NCBI RefSeq assembly: GCF_002896875.1 | Contig: NZ_CP023278.1 | Span: forward strand, 5,464,501 to 5,528,500 | Source of the DNA: Nostoc sp. CENA543 | GTDB lineage: Bacteria > Cyanobacteriota > Cyanobacteriia > Cyanobacteriales > Nostocaceae | DNA length: 64,000 nucleotides | Direction of reading: 5' to 3' | Shown here: positions 43,553 through 52,833 of the stretch, in pieces | Layout of the letters: the number at the start of each line of letters is the position of its first letter | How positions within the stretch are numbered: the stretch's first letter is position 1 | The notes under the pieces: generated by a model | Told to the model about the DNA's origin: nothing | The model's database searches: none | The model's input: only the letters and a program-made list of their open reading frames with translations | Made by a program: the position numbers and the translations under genes

Positions 43553-43654
43553 TCAATTCTTCACTAAAATTACCAGGAATCTCCTGAATATCACGCATTA
43601 GGTAGTTTTAGGCATCTTCCGCTATACTATCGCTAAAAATCTATCAACAGTAAC

Positions 43655-44062
43655 ATGGTGCGGTTTGTTTTGATGGCAGTTTTGCTGATGCTCTTGGTCG
43701 GTTGTGGCAATATTGGATTGTTACCAACTAGCGAGTTAGTGGAGAAAGCGATCGCACTCCAGCTAGAACAAACTCAACAGCAACTCAATCAGCAGTTAAA
43801 TATCAAGTTCCAAGGGTTTAAAATTCAACATCTGAAAATTCGCCAGGAACAACCCCTGACGATTGAAAATTTACCGGCTTTCCGCGTCAAGGGAGACTAC
43901 GATTTAGTTTTTCAGCTACCCCAGAGACAGTTGAAAAAACTGCAACAACCTTTTGATTTGTATTTACAGATTCAACAGGAAGGTAAAACCTGGCGGTTGT
44001 TACTACCAACTAAGGAAAGTCTCAATGGTCAAACTGTTTGGCGTAGTTATGTGATTTTCTAG
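43655..44062 (+). CDS. Hypothetical lipoprotein
   Basis: 135 residues. Signal with lipobox LLMLLVGC (C17), so anchored to the membrane. The rest has Gln-rich helices (ALQLEQTQQQLNQQLN) followed by a beta-rich part (LPAFRVKGDYDLVFQLPQRQL, LQIQQEGKTWRLLLP). Not recognised. Followed 104 bp later by another envelope-type gene on the same strand. Confidence 0.7.
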   Translation: MVRFVLMAVLLMLLVGCGNIGLLPTSELVEKAIALQLEQTQQQLNQQLNIKFQGFKIQHLKIRQEQPLTIENLPAFRVKGDYDLVFQLPQRQLKKLQQPFDLYLQIQQEGKTWRLLLPTKESLNGQTVWRSYVIF

Positions 44063-44165
44063 ATATTATATGCAGCTACAAAAAGCATCACAAACTTTTA
44101 GGTAGAAATTTCACCGCCTAGGCAAAATTGAGGTAGTAATTTCACTGAGTTTAGGCGGCTATATT

Positions 44166-44939
44166 ATGTATGTAAATTTTTTTATTAGTTCCATTGCGGG
44201 AATTGTCGCTGTAGTGTTGCTGGCTTTTGGTGTGCTGCAATGGTTGCATATTCCCTCTGGGAATTTTCTCGATTGGGTGATTGGGGGTGCAAGTTTTTGG
44301 TGGTTATTGGTGATTGTGACTGTTCCCTGGAATATCCATTTTCAAGCCAAGGAAGTTTTAGCGGAAGCAGCACAATCAATTGACAAGCAAATCCCTGTAG
44401 ATGAAAAACAAGTAAACTATGTTACAACTTTAGCCAAGCGATCGCTGTGGCTGGCTTTGGCTTTACACTTATTATCGGCTATTGGTCTTTATACCCTAGC
44501 GGCTACGGGGATCAGTGCTGTGGGTTATATCAGTTCTGGTGCAGCTTTATTATTAACTATCTTGCGTCCGGCAATTCGCGCTTATGAGTATTTATATGCT
44601 CGGTTAACGATGATTAGCCAAGAATGGAAGTATCCCCGTGAAGATATTGTGGAACTGCGCCAACGTTTTGACGCATTAGAGCAAAAAATTGAAGTTTTAG
44701 AAAACCAACTCAATCCAGAACAAGCCTACTCTTTAGCTGCCACACAACAACGCTTTGCAGATGAAACCCGTAAAGAATTAGCCAAGATTGCTGCTAACTT
44801 AGAAGAATTTCGTGCCGTTAATCAAACCGAACATGACCGATTAGCAAGGGAAGCCAGAAATGCGATCGCCCAACTTTCCACAGATGGTCAATTTTTGGAT
44901 CATGTGCGCGAAATCATTAGGTTTTTTAAGACAGCTTAA
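44166..44939 (+). CDS. Hypothetical membrane protein with coiled coil
   Basis: 257 residues. Four hydrophobic helices (about 5-25, 38-55, 92-110, 117-133), then a long cytosolic helical region (about 150-250) with heptads such as LRQRFDALEQKIEVLENQL and ETRKELAKIAANLEEF. Start ATG 44166. Not recognised. The architecture (membrane part plus coiled coil) fits an oligomeric scaffold or channel-like protein but gives no activity. Confidence 0.7.
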   Translation: MYVNFFISSIAGIVAVVLLAFGVLQWLHIPSGNFLDWVIGGASFWWLLVIVTVPWNIHFQAKEVLAEAAQSIDKQIPVDEKQVNYVTTLAKRSLWLALALHLLSAIGLYTLAATGISAVGYISSGAALLLTILRPAIRAYEYLYARLTMISQEWKYPREDIVELRQRFDALEQKIEVLENQLNPEQAYSLAATQQRFADETRKELAKIAANLEEFRAVNQTEHDRLAREARNAIAQLSTDGQFLDHVREIIRFFKTA

Positions 44940-45135
44940 TTTATACTGCTGATTGCGAGTTATATGTATCACATCTGTTTCTTTACGTCTTGTACCTAAA
45001 GGTAGAAAATAAAGGTTAACCGGAATTTAACTTGGATAATCTTTCAAGGCTAGTTAAGCATGAAACATTTTTATTGCTTAATCCCTAAAGATTCAGAATC
45101 ACCCGCCAATTTATTTGCAGTGCAACTGAGGTCAA

Positions 45136-46158
45136 ATGACGCAATCTTGCAATTTAGTCAAAGAGTGGGAAGAACGTCGTGATACAGCCAATAGCTACTA
45201 TAAGCAGGGAAGATTTCAAGAATATCTTGATCTAGTCAAGGAAAATTTACAGTTAGCTAGAGCAATTGCAGATCGAGCCAGAGAAGGGCATACATTAAAT
45301 GATATGGGTTTAGCCTATCTGGGTTGTTGTCAGCTAGAACAAGCCTTAGAATCCTTTCATCAGGCTTTTGCTGTTGCAGTTGAGATAGGTAACTTACAAG
45401 CTGAAGCTACCGCACTCAGCAATCTAGGTTCTACCCACAACCGGATGGGAAAAATTTCGCAAGCTTTAGAGTATTTAGATAAAGCGGCGGAAATTTTTCG
45501 GACATTAAAAGACACCGCAGGAGAAATTTCTACACTCAATGATATAGCCCTAATTTACATCAGATTGGGTGAACCTAAACGGGCTTTATTATTACACAAT
45601 CAGATTTTAGCCATGCGTAGGCTGTTGGGAGATTTTTCCGGTGAGGCTACAACCCTCAATGGACTCGGATTTGCCTACAGTGTTTTAGGTGAGTATGAAA
45701 AAGCTTTAGAATTTCTCCAAGCCGCATTGCCCATTCAAAAGGCTACTAAGAATGTTGTAGGTGAAGCAATTACTTTAAACAATATTGCTTCTATTTATAT
45801 AGATATAGGACAACCCAAAAAGGCACTATTGCTCTATCATCAAGTGCTATTATCACGCCGGGCGATGGGCGATCGCTCCGGTGAAGCGAACACCCTCAAC
45901 AATATGGGTTATATCTACAACCAACTAGATATTCACCGCAAAGCCCTAAAACTCTACAGACAAGCCGTAGAAATTTATCAAAAACAGGGTGACTCACTGG
46001 GTGAGATTGCGACTTTGTTGAATATGGGTAGTCTATACGCCAAAACTAAACGTAAAAGTTTAGCGCGAGTATGTTATCAAAACGCCCAACAACTAGCAGA
46101 AGAAATCGCTGACTCCAATATTCAAAAGAAGGTGAAGCAGTTTATTGATGCGCTTTAG
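45136..46158 (+). CDS. Tetratricopeptide repeat protein
   Basis: 340 residues made of about seven TPR units of 40 residues: for example GHTLNDMGLAYLGCCQLEQALESFHQAF, EATALSNLGSTHNRMGKISQALEYLDKAA, ISTLNDIALIYIRLGEPKRALLLHNQIL. Each has the small residue pattern (W/LG-Y-A-P type) of helix-turn-helix repeats of the TPR_12 type. Soluble, without a signal. A protein-protein interaction module with unknown partners. Its stop codon is at the border of the following heptamer array. Confidence 0.95.
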   Translation: MTQSCNLVKEWEERRDTANSYYKQGRFQEYLDLVKENLQLARAIADRAREGHTLNDMGLAYLGCCQLEQALESFHQAFAVAVEIGNLQAEATALSNLGSTHNRMGKISQALEYLDKAAEIFRTLKDTAGEISTLNDIALIYIRLGEPKRALLLHNQILAMRRLLGDFSGEATTLNGLGFAYSVLGEYEKALEFLQAALPIQKATKNVVGEAITLNNIASIYIDIGQPKKALLLYHQVLLSRRAMGDRSGEANTLNNMGYIYNQLDIHRKALKLYRQAVEIYQKQGDSLGEIATLLNMGSLYAKTKRKSLARVCYQNAQQLAEEIADSNIQKKVKQFIDAL

Positions 46159-46275
46159 TCAATAGTCAATAGTCATTAGTCATTAGTCATTAGTCATTAG
46201 TCATTAGTCATTAGTTTTTGTCTCCCTGCCCCCTGCCCCTTGCCCCTTGCCCCCTGCCCCCTGCCCTCTACCTTA
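46155..46275. repeat. STRR (TAGTCAT/TAGTCAA) array and C-rich array
   Basis: agtcaatagtcaatagtcat, TAGTCAT units to 46215, then CCCTGCC/CCTTGCC units to about 46263 and CCATGCCC. The TPR stop (tag) is the first base triplet of the array. Confidence 0.88.
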
Positions 46276-46293
46276 CAACAATGCCCCATGCCC

Positions 46294-47658
46294 TTATCTA
46301 TTCGCATTCAAGAATCCGGCTGAATCATAGAGACGCTTTAGCATGGCGTTAATTTTGGTGCCGTAGTCTAAATCGGCTGACCAGCGTCCTGAGAGTTGTT
46401 CTATGAGGGGGGCTACGCCACGGGTGACGAATCTAAATCTGGGATCTACTACTTCATTGACTAGGGGTTCTAAACTAGCGTAGGCTTTGAGGTGTTGAAT
46501 GTGCGCCCTAACTCCAATTCTGGCACTTGGAAAGGAAGCAGCTTCTGCACCTCCACCAATAGAACCTAAACCAGCAAAGTTATTTTGCTCAGGTTTTAAA
46601 TCTCCACCAAAGCGTAAAAAGCCAGTTTCCAAACACATTTGGCAAAAAGCAATGTCATAATTTACTCCTTCTACACTTCCCTCTTCGCGATAGAGTTTGG
46701 GTAAATCAGGGAATCGAGTTAAGGCATTTTCATTATTGTTTCTTAAAAATAGTTGTAATTCTACTTCTGAGGTATTGCCATTGGACATGATTTTGTCAAA
46801 CTGTCCGGGACAAATGACCAAGTTAGAACGTAAGGTGACGGTACGGGTGTTGGCATCCCAACTGACTGCAATATTAAAATCTCGTAATTCTACGGCTTTG
46901 ACATAGACTATTTTGCGATAGGTGATGCGATTGACATTAGGGGCTTTTGATAAGTCAATTTGTAATCTGTCTACTAAATCGATGGGAATATAAGCATTGC
47001 CATTGACTAAAATGCCTTTTTCAGCGTAGTTCTGACCGTTAATTTTGATGTTGATTTGTGGATAATTAGGATCTGTAGGAGTACCTGGGGTGGGATCAAT
47101 GACACGACTCCAAGATGCTAACCCATCGGCAATTCCTAAAGCGAAATCACGGCGGCGAGTTTGCAGCAAAGCCCGATCATCGGGATTACTGATAAAGCCG
47201 ATTTGTAATAATAGAGAGGCGATCGCAATTTGCCGACAAAAGGCTAAATTCCCTAAACCACTCTCGGTATCTGGTTTTACACCCCGATTTGGCAATTGAG
47301 GAACACGGCGCAAGAGTCCCACTAACAACAATTCGCCATTACTGCGGCGTTCATTATTATTAGCAATGTAAAATACACTCGCCCCTCGTACCGTGGGACT
47401 ATTAGCAGCATCAGCATGAATTTCTAAAGCCACATCACCGCGACGAACACGGGAATTAATCCAGCTAATAGTACCCGCAGCACTGAGATCATCAGGAACT
47501 GCCAACACTTCCAAATTCCGCGATCGCAATTCTGTGACAATCAAATCACGCAGCAGAATCATCTCCCTAGCTTCCGTAGTTCCTCCGGCGATCGCACCTG
47601 GATCTACCCTTCCCGCTTCTTGGCCTCCGTGTGCTGCTGAAATAAAGATGCGCCCCAT
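46294..47658 (-). CDS. N-acetylmuramoyl-L-alanine amidase with glucosaminidase domain
   Basis: 454 residues. Amidase_3 domain (1-190): zinc ligands H10 (SAAHGG), E29 (GTTEAREM), H81 (LEIHADA). The catalytic Glu normally in VExGFISN is Q152 here (LLQIGFISNP). A middle beta domain like copper amine oxidase N-terminal domain 1 (about 200-280; VNGNAYIPIDLVDRL). A C-terminal glucosaminidase-like domain (about 290-445; FCQMCLETGFLRFGGDLKPEQNNFAGLGSIGG). No signal peptide is obvious at the N-terminus, so export is unclear. It likely binds or trims peptidoglycan, but the amidase may be inactive. Confidence 0.85.
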   Translation of the reverse strand: MGRIFISAAHGGQEAGRVDPGAIAGGTTEAREMILLRDLIVTELRSRNLEVLAVPDDLSAAGTISWINSRVRRGDVALEIHADAANSPTVRGASVFYIANNNERRSNGELLLVGLLRRVPQLPNRGVKPDTESGLGNLAFCRQIAIASLLLQIGFISNPDDRALLQTRRRDFALGIADGLASWSRVIDPTPGTPTDPNYPQINIKINGQNYAEKGILVNGNAYIPIDLVDRLQIDLSKAPNVNRITYRKIVYVKAVELRDFNIAVSWDANTRTVTLRSNLVICPGQFDKIMSNGNTSEVELQLFLRNNNENALTRFPDLPKLYREEGSVEGVNYDIAFCQMCLETGFLRFGGDLKPEQNNFAGLGSIGGGAEAASFPSARIGVRAHIQHLKAYASLEPLVNEVVDPRFRFVTRGVAPLIEQLSGRWSADLDYGTKINAMLKRLYDSAGFLNANR

Positions 47659-47744
47659 TGACCGTGTTTCCTCTTAATCTGATTAAGTGTAAGCAATTCT
47701 ATACAATATTCTCGATTTGGCAACAAGAATATAATAAGGCAGGA

Positions 47745-47825
47745 GGTAAGCAGGGGGGCAGGGAGCAGGGGGCAGGGGAGAAAATCTATTGACTGTTGAC
47801 TATTGACTATTAACTATTGACTAAT
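47745..47825. repeat. G-rich array and TTGACTA units before dnaG
   Basis: gggggcagggagcagggggc (near 47755) followed by ttgactgttgactattgact (47788 on). The TTGACTA units run up to the dnaG start codon. They may carry promoter-like sequence or a spacer. Confidence 0.8.
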
Positions 47826-49745
47826 ATGCAAATTCCGCGCTTACACCCAGACACAATTGAAGAAATTAAACACCGTGCTGATATTGTGGATGTTGTATCA
47901 GAGTATGTGGTACTACGGAAGCGCGGTAAGGATTTTGTGGGTTTGTGTCCTTTCCATGATGAGAAAAGTCCTAGCTTTACCGTCAGTCCCAATAAGCAAA
48001 TGTATTATTGCTTTGGCTGTCAGGCTGGGGGTAATGCGATTAAGTTTTTGATGGATTTGGGTAAGCATTCTTTTGCTGAGGTGGTGCTAGATTTAGCTAG
48101 GCGTTACCAAGTACCTGTCAAAACTCTTGAACCAGAACAACGCCAAGAATTACAGCGTCAACTGTCTTTGCGGGAACAGTTGTATGAAGTTTTGGCTTCA
48201 ACTGCACAGTTTTATCAACACGCTTTGCGTCAGTCCCAAGGACAATCGGCATTAAAATATTTACGTAGCGATCGCCAGTTTAATGAGGCTACTATTCAGC
48301 AGTTTGGTTTGGGTTACGCGCCTCCTGGTTGGGAAACTCTCCACCGCTATTTGGTAGAAGATAAGCATTATCCCGTACAACTGGTGGAAAAGGCAGGTTT
48401 GATTAAGCCACGGAAGGAAGGTAGCGGATATTATGATGTATTTCGCGATCGCTTGATGATTCCGATTCGGGATGTGCAAGGGCGAGTGATTGCTTTTGGT
48501 GGTAGAACATTGACTGATGAACAACCAAAGTATTTAAATTCCCCAGAAACAGAATTATTTAATAAAGGTAAAACTTTATTTGCTTTAGATCAGGCGAAAG
48601 CTGGGATTTCTCAACTAGATCAAGCGGTGGTAGTAGAGGGATATTTTGATGCGATCGCCCTTCATGCTGCGGGAATTAGTAATGCTGTCGCTTCTCTAGG
48701 TACAGCCTTGAGTTTGGAACAAGTCAGGCTGATGTTACGCTACACCGACTCCAAACAATTGGTACTTAATTTTGATGCTGATAAAGCGGGAACAAATGCA
48801 GCAGAACGCGCCATTGGGGAAATCGCTGATTTAGCTTATAAGGGTGAAGTACAACTCAAAATTCTCAATATCCCCGATGGTAAAGATGCTGATGAATATT
48901 TACGTTTCCATAGTCGAGAAGACTATGAACAACTATTAATAAATGCGCCTTTGTGGATAGATTGGCAGATTCAACAAATTATCAAAGACCGTAACTTAAA
49001 ACAGGCTACAGATTTTCAACAAGTTACACAAAAATTTGTGACATTACTCAAAAGAATTACAGCAATTGAGACACGTAAACACTATGTTTCTCATTGCGCT
49101 CAAATATTGAGTTTGAACGATGCAAGACTTGTACAATTGCGAGAAGAAAATCTAGAAACCCTACTGAATGGAAATCTAACTGTTGAAAGGCATAAGAAAC
49201 CTATCACAAATGATGTCAAGAATTACCTTTCTCTTCAATCTCCTGCGCCTCCTCCTGATCGTAGTCTTCTAGAACAAGCAGAATCTTTTCTTCTCCAGAT
49301 TTATTTACATTGTGCAGAGCAACGTCAAGCTATTATTACGACTTTAGAAGCACGAGATTTGGAATTTAGTCTTTCTCATCATCGCTCTTTGTGGAGATAT
49401 ATTTTAGAGTTAGTAGATGAAACAACCGATTTAATTTCTCGTCTACAGGACAGATATTTAGAATTAGGTGATGACATTACTTTAATTGCTCATTTATTTT
49501 ATTTAAATGAAGCAAGAAAGAAAGAAATTATGCGTACTCCGCAGGTTGTGCAGGCTGCGATCGCTTGTATGGAAAGAGTGTTGAGAGAAAAGCGATATCG
49601 CCACTTTTTAGAACTGTGGCAAGAAACAGATCCAGACACAGAACCAGACAAGTGGCAATCTTATTATCAAGCATTCTACAGCGAAAAATTGAAGTTACAA
49701 GAATTGGATCGTGAGCGACAATTTTCTATCACAGAACTTTTGTGA
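47826..49745 (+). CDS. dnaG: DNA primase
   Basis: Makes RNA primers for DNA replication. 639 residues from ATG 47826; an in-frame TTG (47817) belongs to the repeat array. The N-terminal zinc finger has C41, H44, C62 and C65 (CPFHDEKSPSF ... YYCFGCQAGGN). The TOPRIM core has VVVEGYFDAIALHAAGI, LNFDADKAGTNAAER and PDGKDADEYLRF. The C-terminal helicase-binding region is present (about 450-640). No rpsU or rpoD gene follows, unlike in many bacteria. Confidence 0.97.
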   Translation: MQIPRLHPDTIEEIKHRADIVDVVSEYVVLRKRGKDFVGLCPFHDEKSPSFTVSPNKQMYYCFGCQAGGNAIKFLMDLGKHSFAEVVLDLARRYQVPVKTLEPEQRQELQRQLSLREQLYEVLASTAQFYQHALRQSQGQSALKYLRSDRQFNEATIQQFGLGYAPPGWETLHRYLVEDKHYPVQLVEKAGLIKPRKEGSGYYDVFRDRLMIPIRDVQGRVIAFGGRTLTDEQPKYLNSPETELFNKGKTLFALDQAKAGISQLDQAVVVEGYFDAIALHAAGISNAVASLGTALSLEQVRLMLRYTDSKQLVLNFDADKAGTNAAERAIGEIADLAYKGEVQLKILNIPDGKDADEYLRFHSREDYEQLLINAPLWIDWQIQQIIKDRNLKQATDFQQVTQKFVTLLKRITAIETRKHYVSHCAQILSLNDARLVQLREENLETLLNGNLTVERHKKPITNDVKNYLSLQSPAPPPDRSLLEQAESFLLQIYLHCAEQRQAIITTLEARDLEFSLSHHRSLWRYILELVDETTDLISRLQDRYLELGDDITLIAHLFYLNEARKKEIMRTPQVVQAAIACMERVLREKRYRHFLELWQETDPDTEPDKWQSYYQAFYSEKLKLQELDRERQFSITELL

Positions 49746-49761
49746 TGAATTATTTTTGTTG

Positions 49762-49974
49762 CTATGTTTGATGACCTTGAGCTACTTTTCTAACTTGCTC
49801 GATATCTAAATTCAAGCCTTCAGCTATCTGTTCTACAGTTGCACCTAAACTGAGCGCAAAGGGGACAATTTCAAGTTTACCCTCTTGTTTAGCTTCTTGT
49901 ATTGCTTCTTGCCTACCATCCTCTTTAGCTTCTTGATAAAACCTTGTTTTTTTTAAATCGCTTAATTCAAACAT
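49762..49974 (-). CDS. Isolated C-terminal tail of an Rpn/DUF2887-type nuclease
   Basis: 70 residues: DLKKTRFYQEAKEDGRQEAIQEAKQEG, then FALSLGATVEQIAEGLNLDIEQVRKVA. The last 60 residues correspond closely to the end of the Rpn-family protein encoded at 50087-50881, which reads DLKQTKVYQEGKLEGKLEG and FMLSLGATVEQIAEALSL. The catalytic part is absent and a TAG stops the frame just before the ATG, so this is a truncated duplicate. It could still be a small regulator-like peptide. Confidence 0.75.
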   Translation of the reverse strand: MFELSDLKKTRFYQEAKEDGRQEAIQEAKQEGKLEIVPFALSLGATVEQIAEGLNLDIEQVRKVAQGHQT

Positions 49975-50086
49975 TTGCTAACCTTTTACTTCCTAATTTT
50001 CTCTAAAAAGCTGATTTATTTCAAATTAGATATTAGCTTCTTTTTGAGTCATGGATATTTAAGTTCAATCAGCTATTACAATTATT

Positions 50087-50881
50087 TTACTGTGGAGCTT
50101 GATTTTGATGATACTGATGACTCTGAGCAATCTGTCTAACTTGCTCAATATCTAAACTCAAAGCTTCAGCTATCTGTTCTACAGTTGCACCTAAACTCAG
50201 CATGAAGGGTATACCTTCTAGCTTACCTTCTAGCTTACCTTCTTGATAAACTTTGGTTTGTTTTAAATCGCCTAACCCTAACATCTGCTGAATCTCCTCT
50301 CGGCTAGCTTTAGGAAACTTGTAGATAATTATCGTCTCTATTAATTGTAGAATATCCCGTTGGGTAATTGTATCTGTTACTTGTTGTCTAGCTATAGCTA
50401 TTAATTCTTTGGCTTTAGTTACCGCAGTGGTTTCTGGTTCAATAACTAACTTAACTGTTTCTATCCCAAGAGATTGCTCACCTGTGGAATTTAATTCATC
50501 CAGATAAACGCGTTTTACTCTTTGGGGTGTCAGTAGTTCGATATATCTTGCTGTTTCTCCTATATCTAGGTTTTTACTGGGATAAACAATCACTCCTTGC
50601 CAATTATTCGGTAATTCTGTTTTATCTAGATATAAGAAGATTTCTGTAAAGAAACGTGAATATAATTTTCTATCTGGTTGAAATTGAACTTCAACAAAAT
50701 AAATAGGTCGTGATGTGTCGTTATTGGGAAGAAATACGCCATCAATCCGAAACGCCAGTTGCTTGACTTCAACTGATGCAAATTGATAAGTGTTGGCTGT
50801 TGTTGCAGGTTGGTCTATTAGTTCAAAGAAAATACTGGGGAAACTTTGAAATAGTTGGTAAAATATGCTGTCGGTTTTCAC
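50087..50881 (-). CDS. Rpn-family (DUF2887) recombination-promoting nuclease / putative transposase
   Basis: 264 residues. N-terminal nuclease-like domain: MKTDSIFYQLFQSFPSIFFELI, FRIDGVFLPNND, then YFVEVQFQPDRKLYSRFF, with the D-(x)n-ExQ pattern of PD-(D/E)XK nucleases. The middle part continues LPNNWQGVIVYPSKNLDIGE. A helical tail (from about 200) has Glu/Lys/Gly repeats (KLEGKLEG) and an LSLGATVEQIAEALSLDIEQV end. DUF2887 genes are abundant in cyanobacteria and linked to the Rpn/PD-(D/E)XK superfamily; transposition itself is not shown. A partial copy of its tail lies 113 bp downstream. Confidence 0.85.
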   Translation of the reverse strand: MKTDSIFYQLFQSFPSIFFELIDQPATTANTYQFASVEVKQLAFRIDGVFLPNNDTSRPIYFVEVQFQPDRKLYSRFFTEIFLYLDKTELPNNWQGVIVYPSKNLDIGETARYIELLTPQRVKRVYLDELNSTGEQSLGIETVKLVIEPETTAVTKAKELIAIARQQVTDTITQRDILQLIETIIIYKFPKASREEIQQMLGLGDLKQTKVYQEGKLEGKLEGIPFMLSLGATVEQIAEALSLDIEQVRQIAQSHQYHQNQAPQ

Positions 50882-51007
50882 GAAAAAAAATAAATATGTC
50901 TTGAGTAGGTATGACTTGCATATTTCCAGTTTTGATGGCGAAATGTCAAGCTTGTGACGCTAAATAAATTTTTATGAATTTTATTGATATTCTCGCGAAA
51001 ATATTAA

Positions 51008-51430
51008 TTAAATAGTTTGCTTTTTCTGCACATAAAGGTAATCACAATATAATGCCCACGTAGCACCAAATAAACCACTAATAGAACCAGCGATCGCAGC
51101 TGTTACACCCCATCCTAAAGGGCCAATCCAATTAGTAATTTCTTTTAACATCGCAGTGGTTACTTTACTGACTAAATAAGCTGTACCCGTAGCAGTAAGT
51201 GTTACTATGCCTAAGTCTGTCAATATCTGTATCAGTTCTTTATTTGATAAGTCTTGGGCAAAATAGATTTTCCAAATAGTGGTATACATTAAAATATCGG
51301 CAGATGTTAATATTACCTGTTTGGGAATTTCTCCGCCTGGTGTTGGTGTTACGGAAGCTGTCGCACTACCAATAGCATAGCTAGCAATTGCTAAGACTGT
51401 TTCCACTCTTTTTCTACCTAAATTATTCAT
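51008..51430 (-). CDS. Hypothetical membrane protein
   Basis: 140 residues with hydrophobic parts at about 10-22, 70-92 and 100-125 (IGPLGWGVTAAIAGSISGLFGATWALYCD). The N-terminal half has a polar loop (TPGGEIPKQVIL). The last helix pair, rich in Gly/Ala, resembles DUF697-type proteins, but this is weak. Not otherwise recognised. Stands 126 bp from the nuclease gene. Confidence 0.6.
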   Translation of the reverse strand: MNNLGRKRVETVLAIASYAIGSATASVTPTPGGEIPKQVILTSADILMYTTIWKIYFAQDLSNKELIQILTDLGIVTLTATGTAYLVSKVTTAMLKEITNWIGPLGWGVTAAIAGSISGLFGATWALYCDYLYVQKKQTI

Positions 51431-52161
51431 TTTTTTGCCTCCAATATAATTGGGTTTTCATTATTTAATGAATATAGGCAATATATCTATTATCTAACTG
51501 ATCCCTTATTAGATTTATCTCATACAACCTATATCTAATAACCGTATTTAAAGCAACATATTAGGCAATAATTAATAATTACCGTAATTCATTAAACAAC
51601 TAATGAAAATCTCAAGTATTTTCCCCGATTTAATTCTTAAATTCAAGTCTATAATTTAGAAGAAATTACATAATATTTGGATATAAATAAAGTCCGCTTG
51701 CGCGGACTAAGGAAATTGGATAAGGTTAGGTTATTACCAAGATGGCCTATTATCTTGCTATAGGCTAATTTAATTTTTTATCAATATTGTGATTTTGGCA
51801 AGTAATACACATTGATTTATTAGACTTAAAATCAATGAATATGTCTGTAATGCTTATGAACAATTTACACTCATTATCTATATTTTTTATAACTAACCAA
51901 ATTTTTCTATAAAAGGTATGAATCATTATATTCAAAAGTAATTTTAATTACTGGTGATTACAGACATAAATAAAGGCATTATGTCTATTTACTTATTTTC
52001 CTATTCAGGAGAATTGAATAAAAATAAAAATGTGGTTCACGAGGATAACCCTGGAGATTATTCCAGGGTTTTATTTAAAAAATATCAACTTTTCCCAAGA
52101 TTCAAATACTTTTCTTCCCCTACAACCCTACACCCCTACATTCTTTAAAAGGATGGTATCT
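51431..52161. other. Gene-free 730-bp stretch with two hairpins
   Basis: AT-rich, no supported gene. One hairpin (agtccgc ttgc gcggact, 51691-51708) repeats the core of the terminator at 14200. A second (aaccctgga 52048-52056, tccagggtt 52063-52071, followed by ttatttaaa) has terminator form. A tandem ACACCCCTACA-like tract (52120-52140) precedes the PadR stop. Confidence 0.6.
52048..52076. terminator. Terminator-like hairpin, owner unclear
   Basis: aaccctgga, 6-base loop, tccagggtt, then ttattta. A 9-bp stem ending in T-rich sequence on the plus strand. No plus-strand gene ends immediately upstream. Confidence 0.55.
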
Positions 52162-52707
52162 TCAATCTGAAGATAGATTTTTTAATGATGCTAGAGTTTC
52201 ATCACACCAATCTATCCAAGCTTGCTCATGTTTAATCCCAGCCATTAAAACTAAATTTCTCAGTCTTTCTTCCTTAGTAGAGAATTCTGATACTGAACAT
52301 TTTTCTTGCTCAATTTCCCGATAAGTTAATAATTTTTCAACGTGAATTCTCCGATGACGTTCCACATCTGCTATCAATACATTTACGGATACTAAACCAC
52401 CGGAAAAAATTTTTACTAACAAGTCTTCTCTAATCACATCTGGTTCAGTCGGCTTTTGCATCCACTCTACTAGCTGTTGTTTTCCTATTTCTGTAATTGA
52501 GTAAATTTTCTTATCTAAACGACCTTCGCGGGGAACAACTTCAGAAACAATCAAACCTGCTGACTCCAGTTTTCCCAGTTCTCTGTAAATTTGCTGCTGG
52601 GAAGCTTGCCAAAAATAACCCACAGACTCACTAAAGACCTTCGATAGATCATAACCACTGTGGGGTGCATCAATTAAACAGGTCAGAATTGCTTGTGATA
52701 AACCCAT
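52162..52707 (-). CDS. PadR family transcriptional regulator
   Basis: 181 residues. Winged-helix N-terminal domain (GLSQAILTCLIDAPHSGYDLSK, then FWQASQQQIYRELGKLESAGLIVSE), followed by the PadR C-terminal dimerisation helices (LLTYREIEQEKCSV). The start lies 127 bp from devB in divergent orientation, so it may bind the shared region and control the exporter in response to a ligand. The recognised ligand is unknown. Confidence 0.92.
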   Translation of the reverse strand: MGLSQAILTCLIDAPHSGYDLSKVFSESVGYFWQASQQQIYRELGKLESAGLIVSEVVPREGRLDKKIYSITEIGKQQLVEWMQKPTEPDVIREDLLVKIFSGGLVSVNVLIADVERHRRIHVEKLLTYREIEQEKCSVSEFSTKEERLRNLVLMAGIKHEQAWIDWCDETLASLKNLSSD

Positions 52708-52833
52708 AAGGAACTACTTGACAGATATTTTCTTCAGTGTACACTGGAATTTGTATACAACAAGTTGAATAAATATAGTTTGACAAATAAGTTGTATATA
52801 GTAAATTTAGCTGCCAACTTAGGCGGTGACTTC

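Noticed and set aside
51954-52148. 64-codon frame upstream of the PadR stop
   Set aside because: Includes the terminator-like hairpin 52048-52071 and simple repeats; no family recognised.
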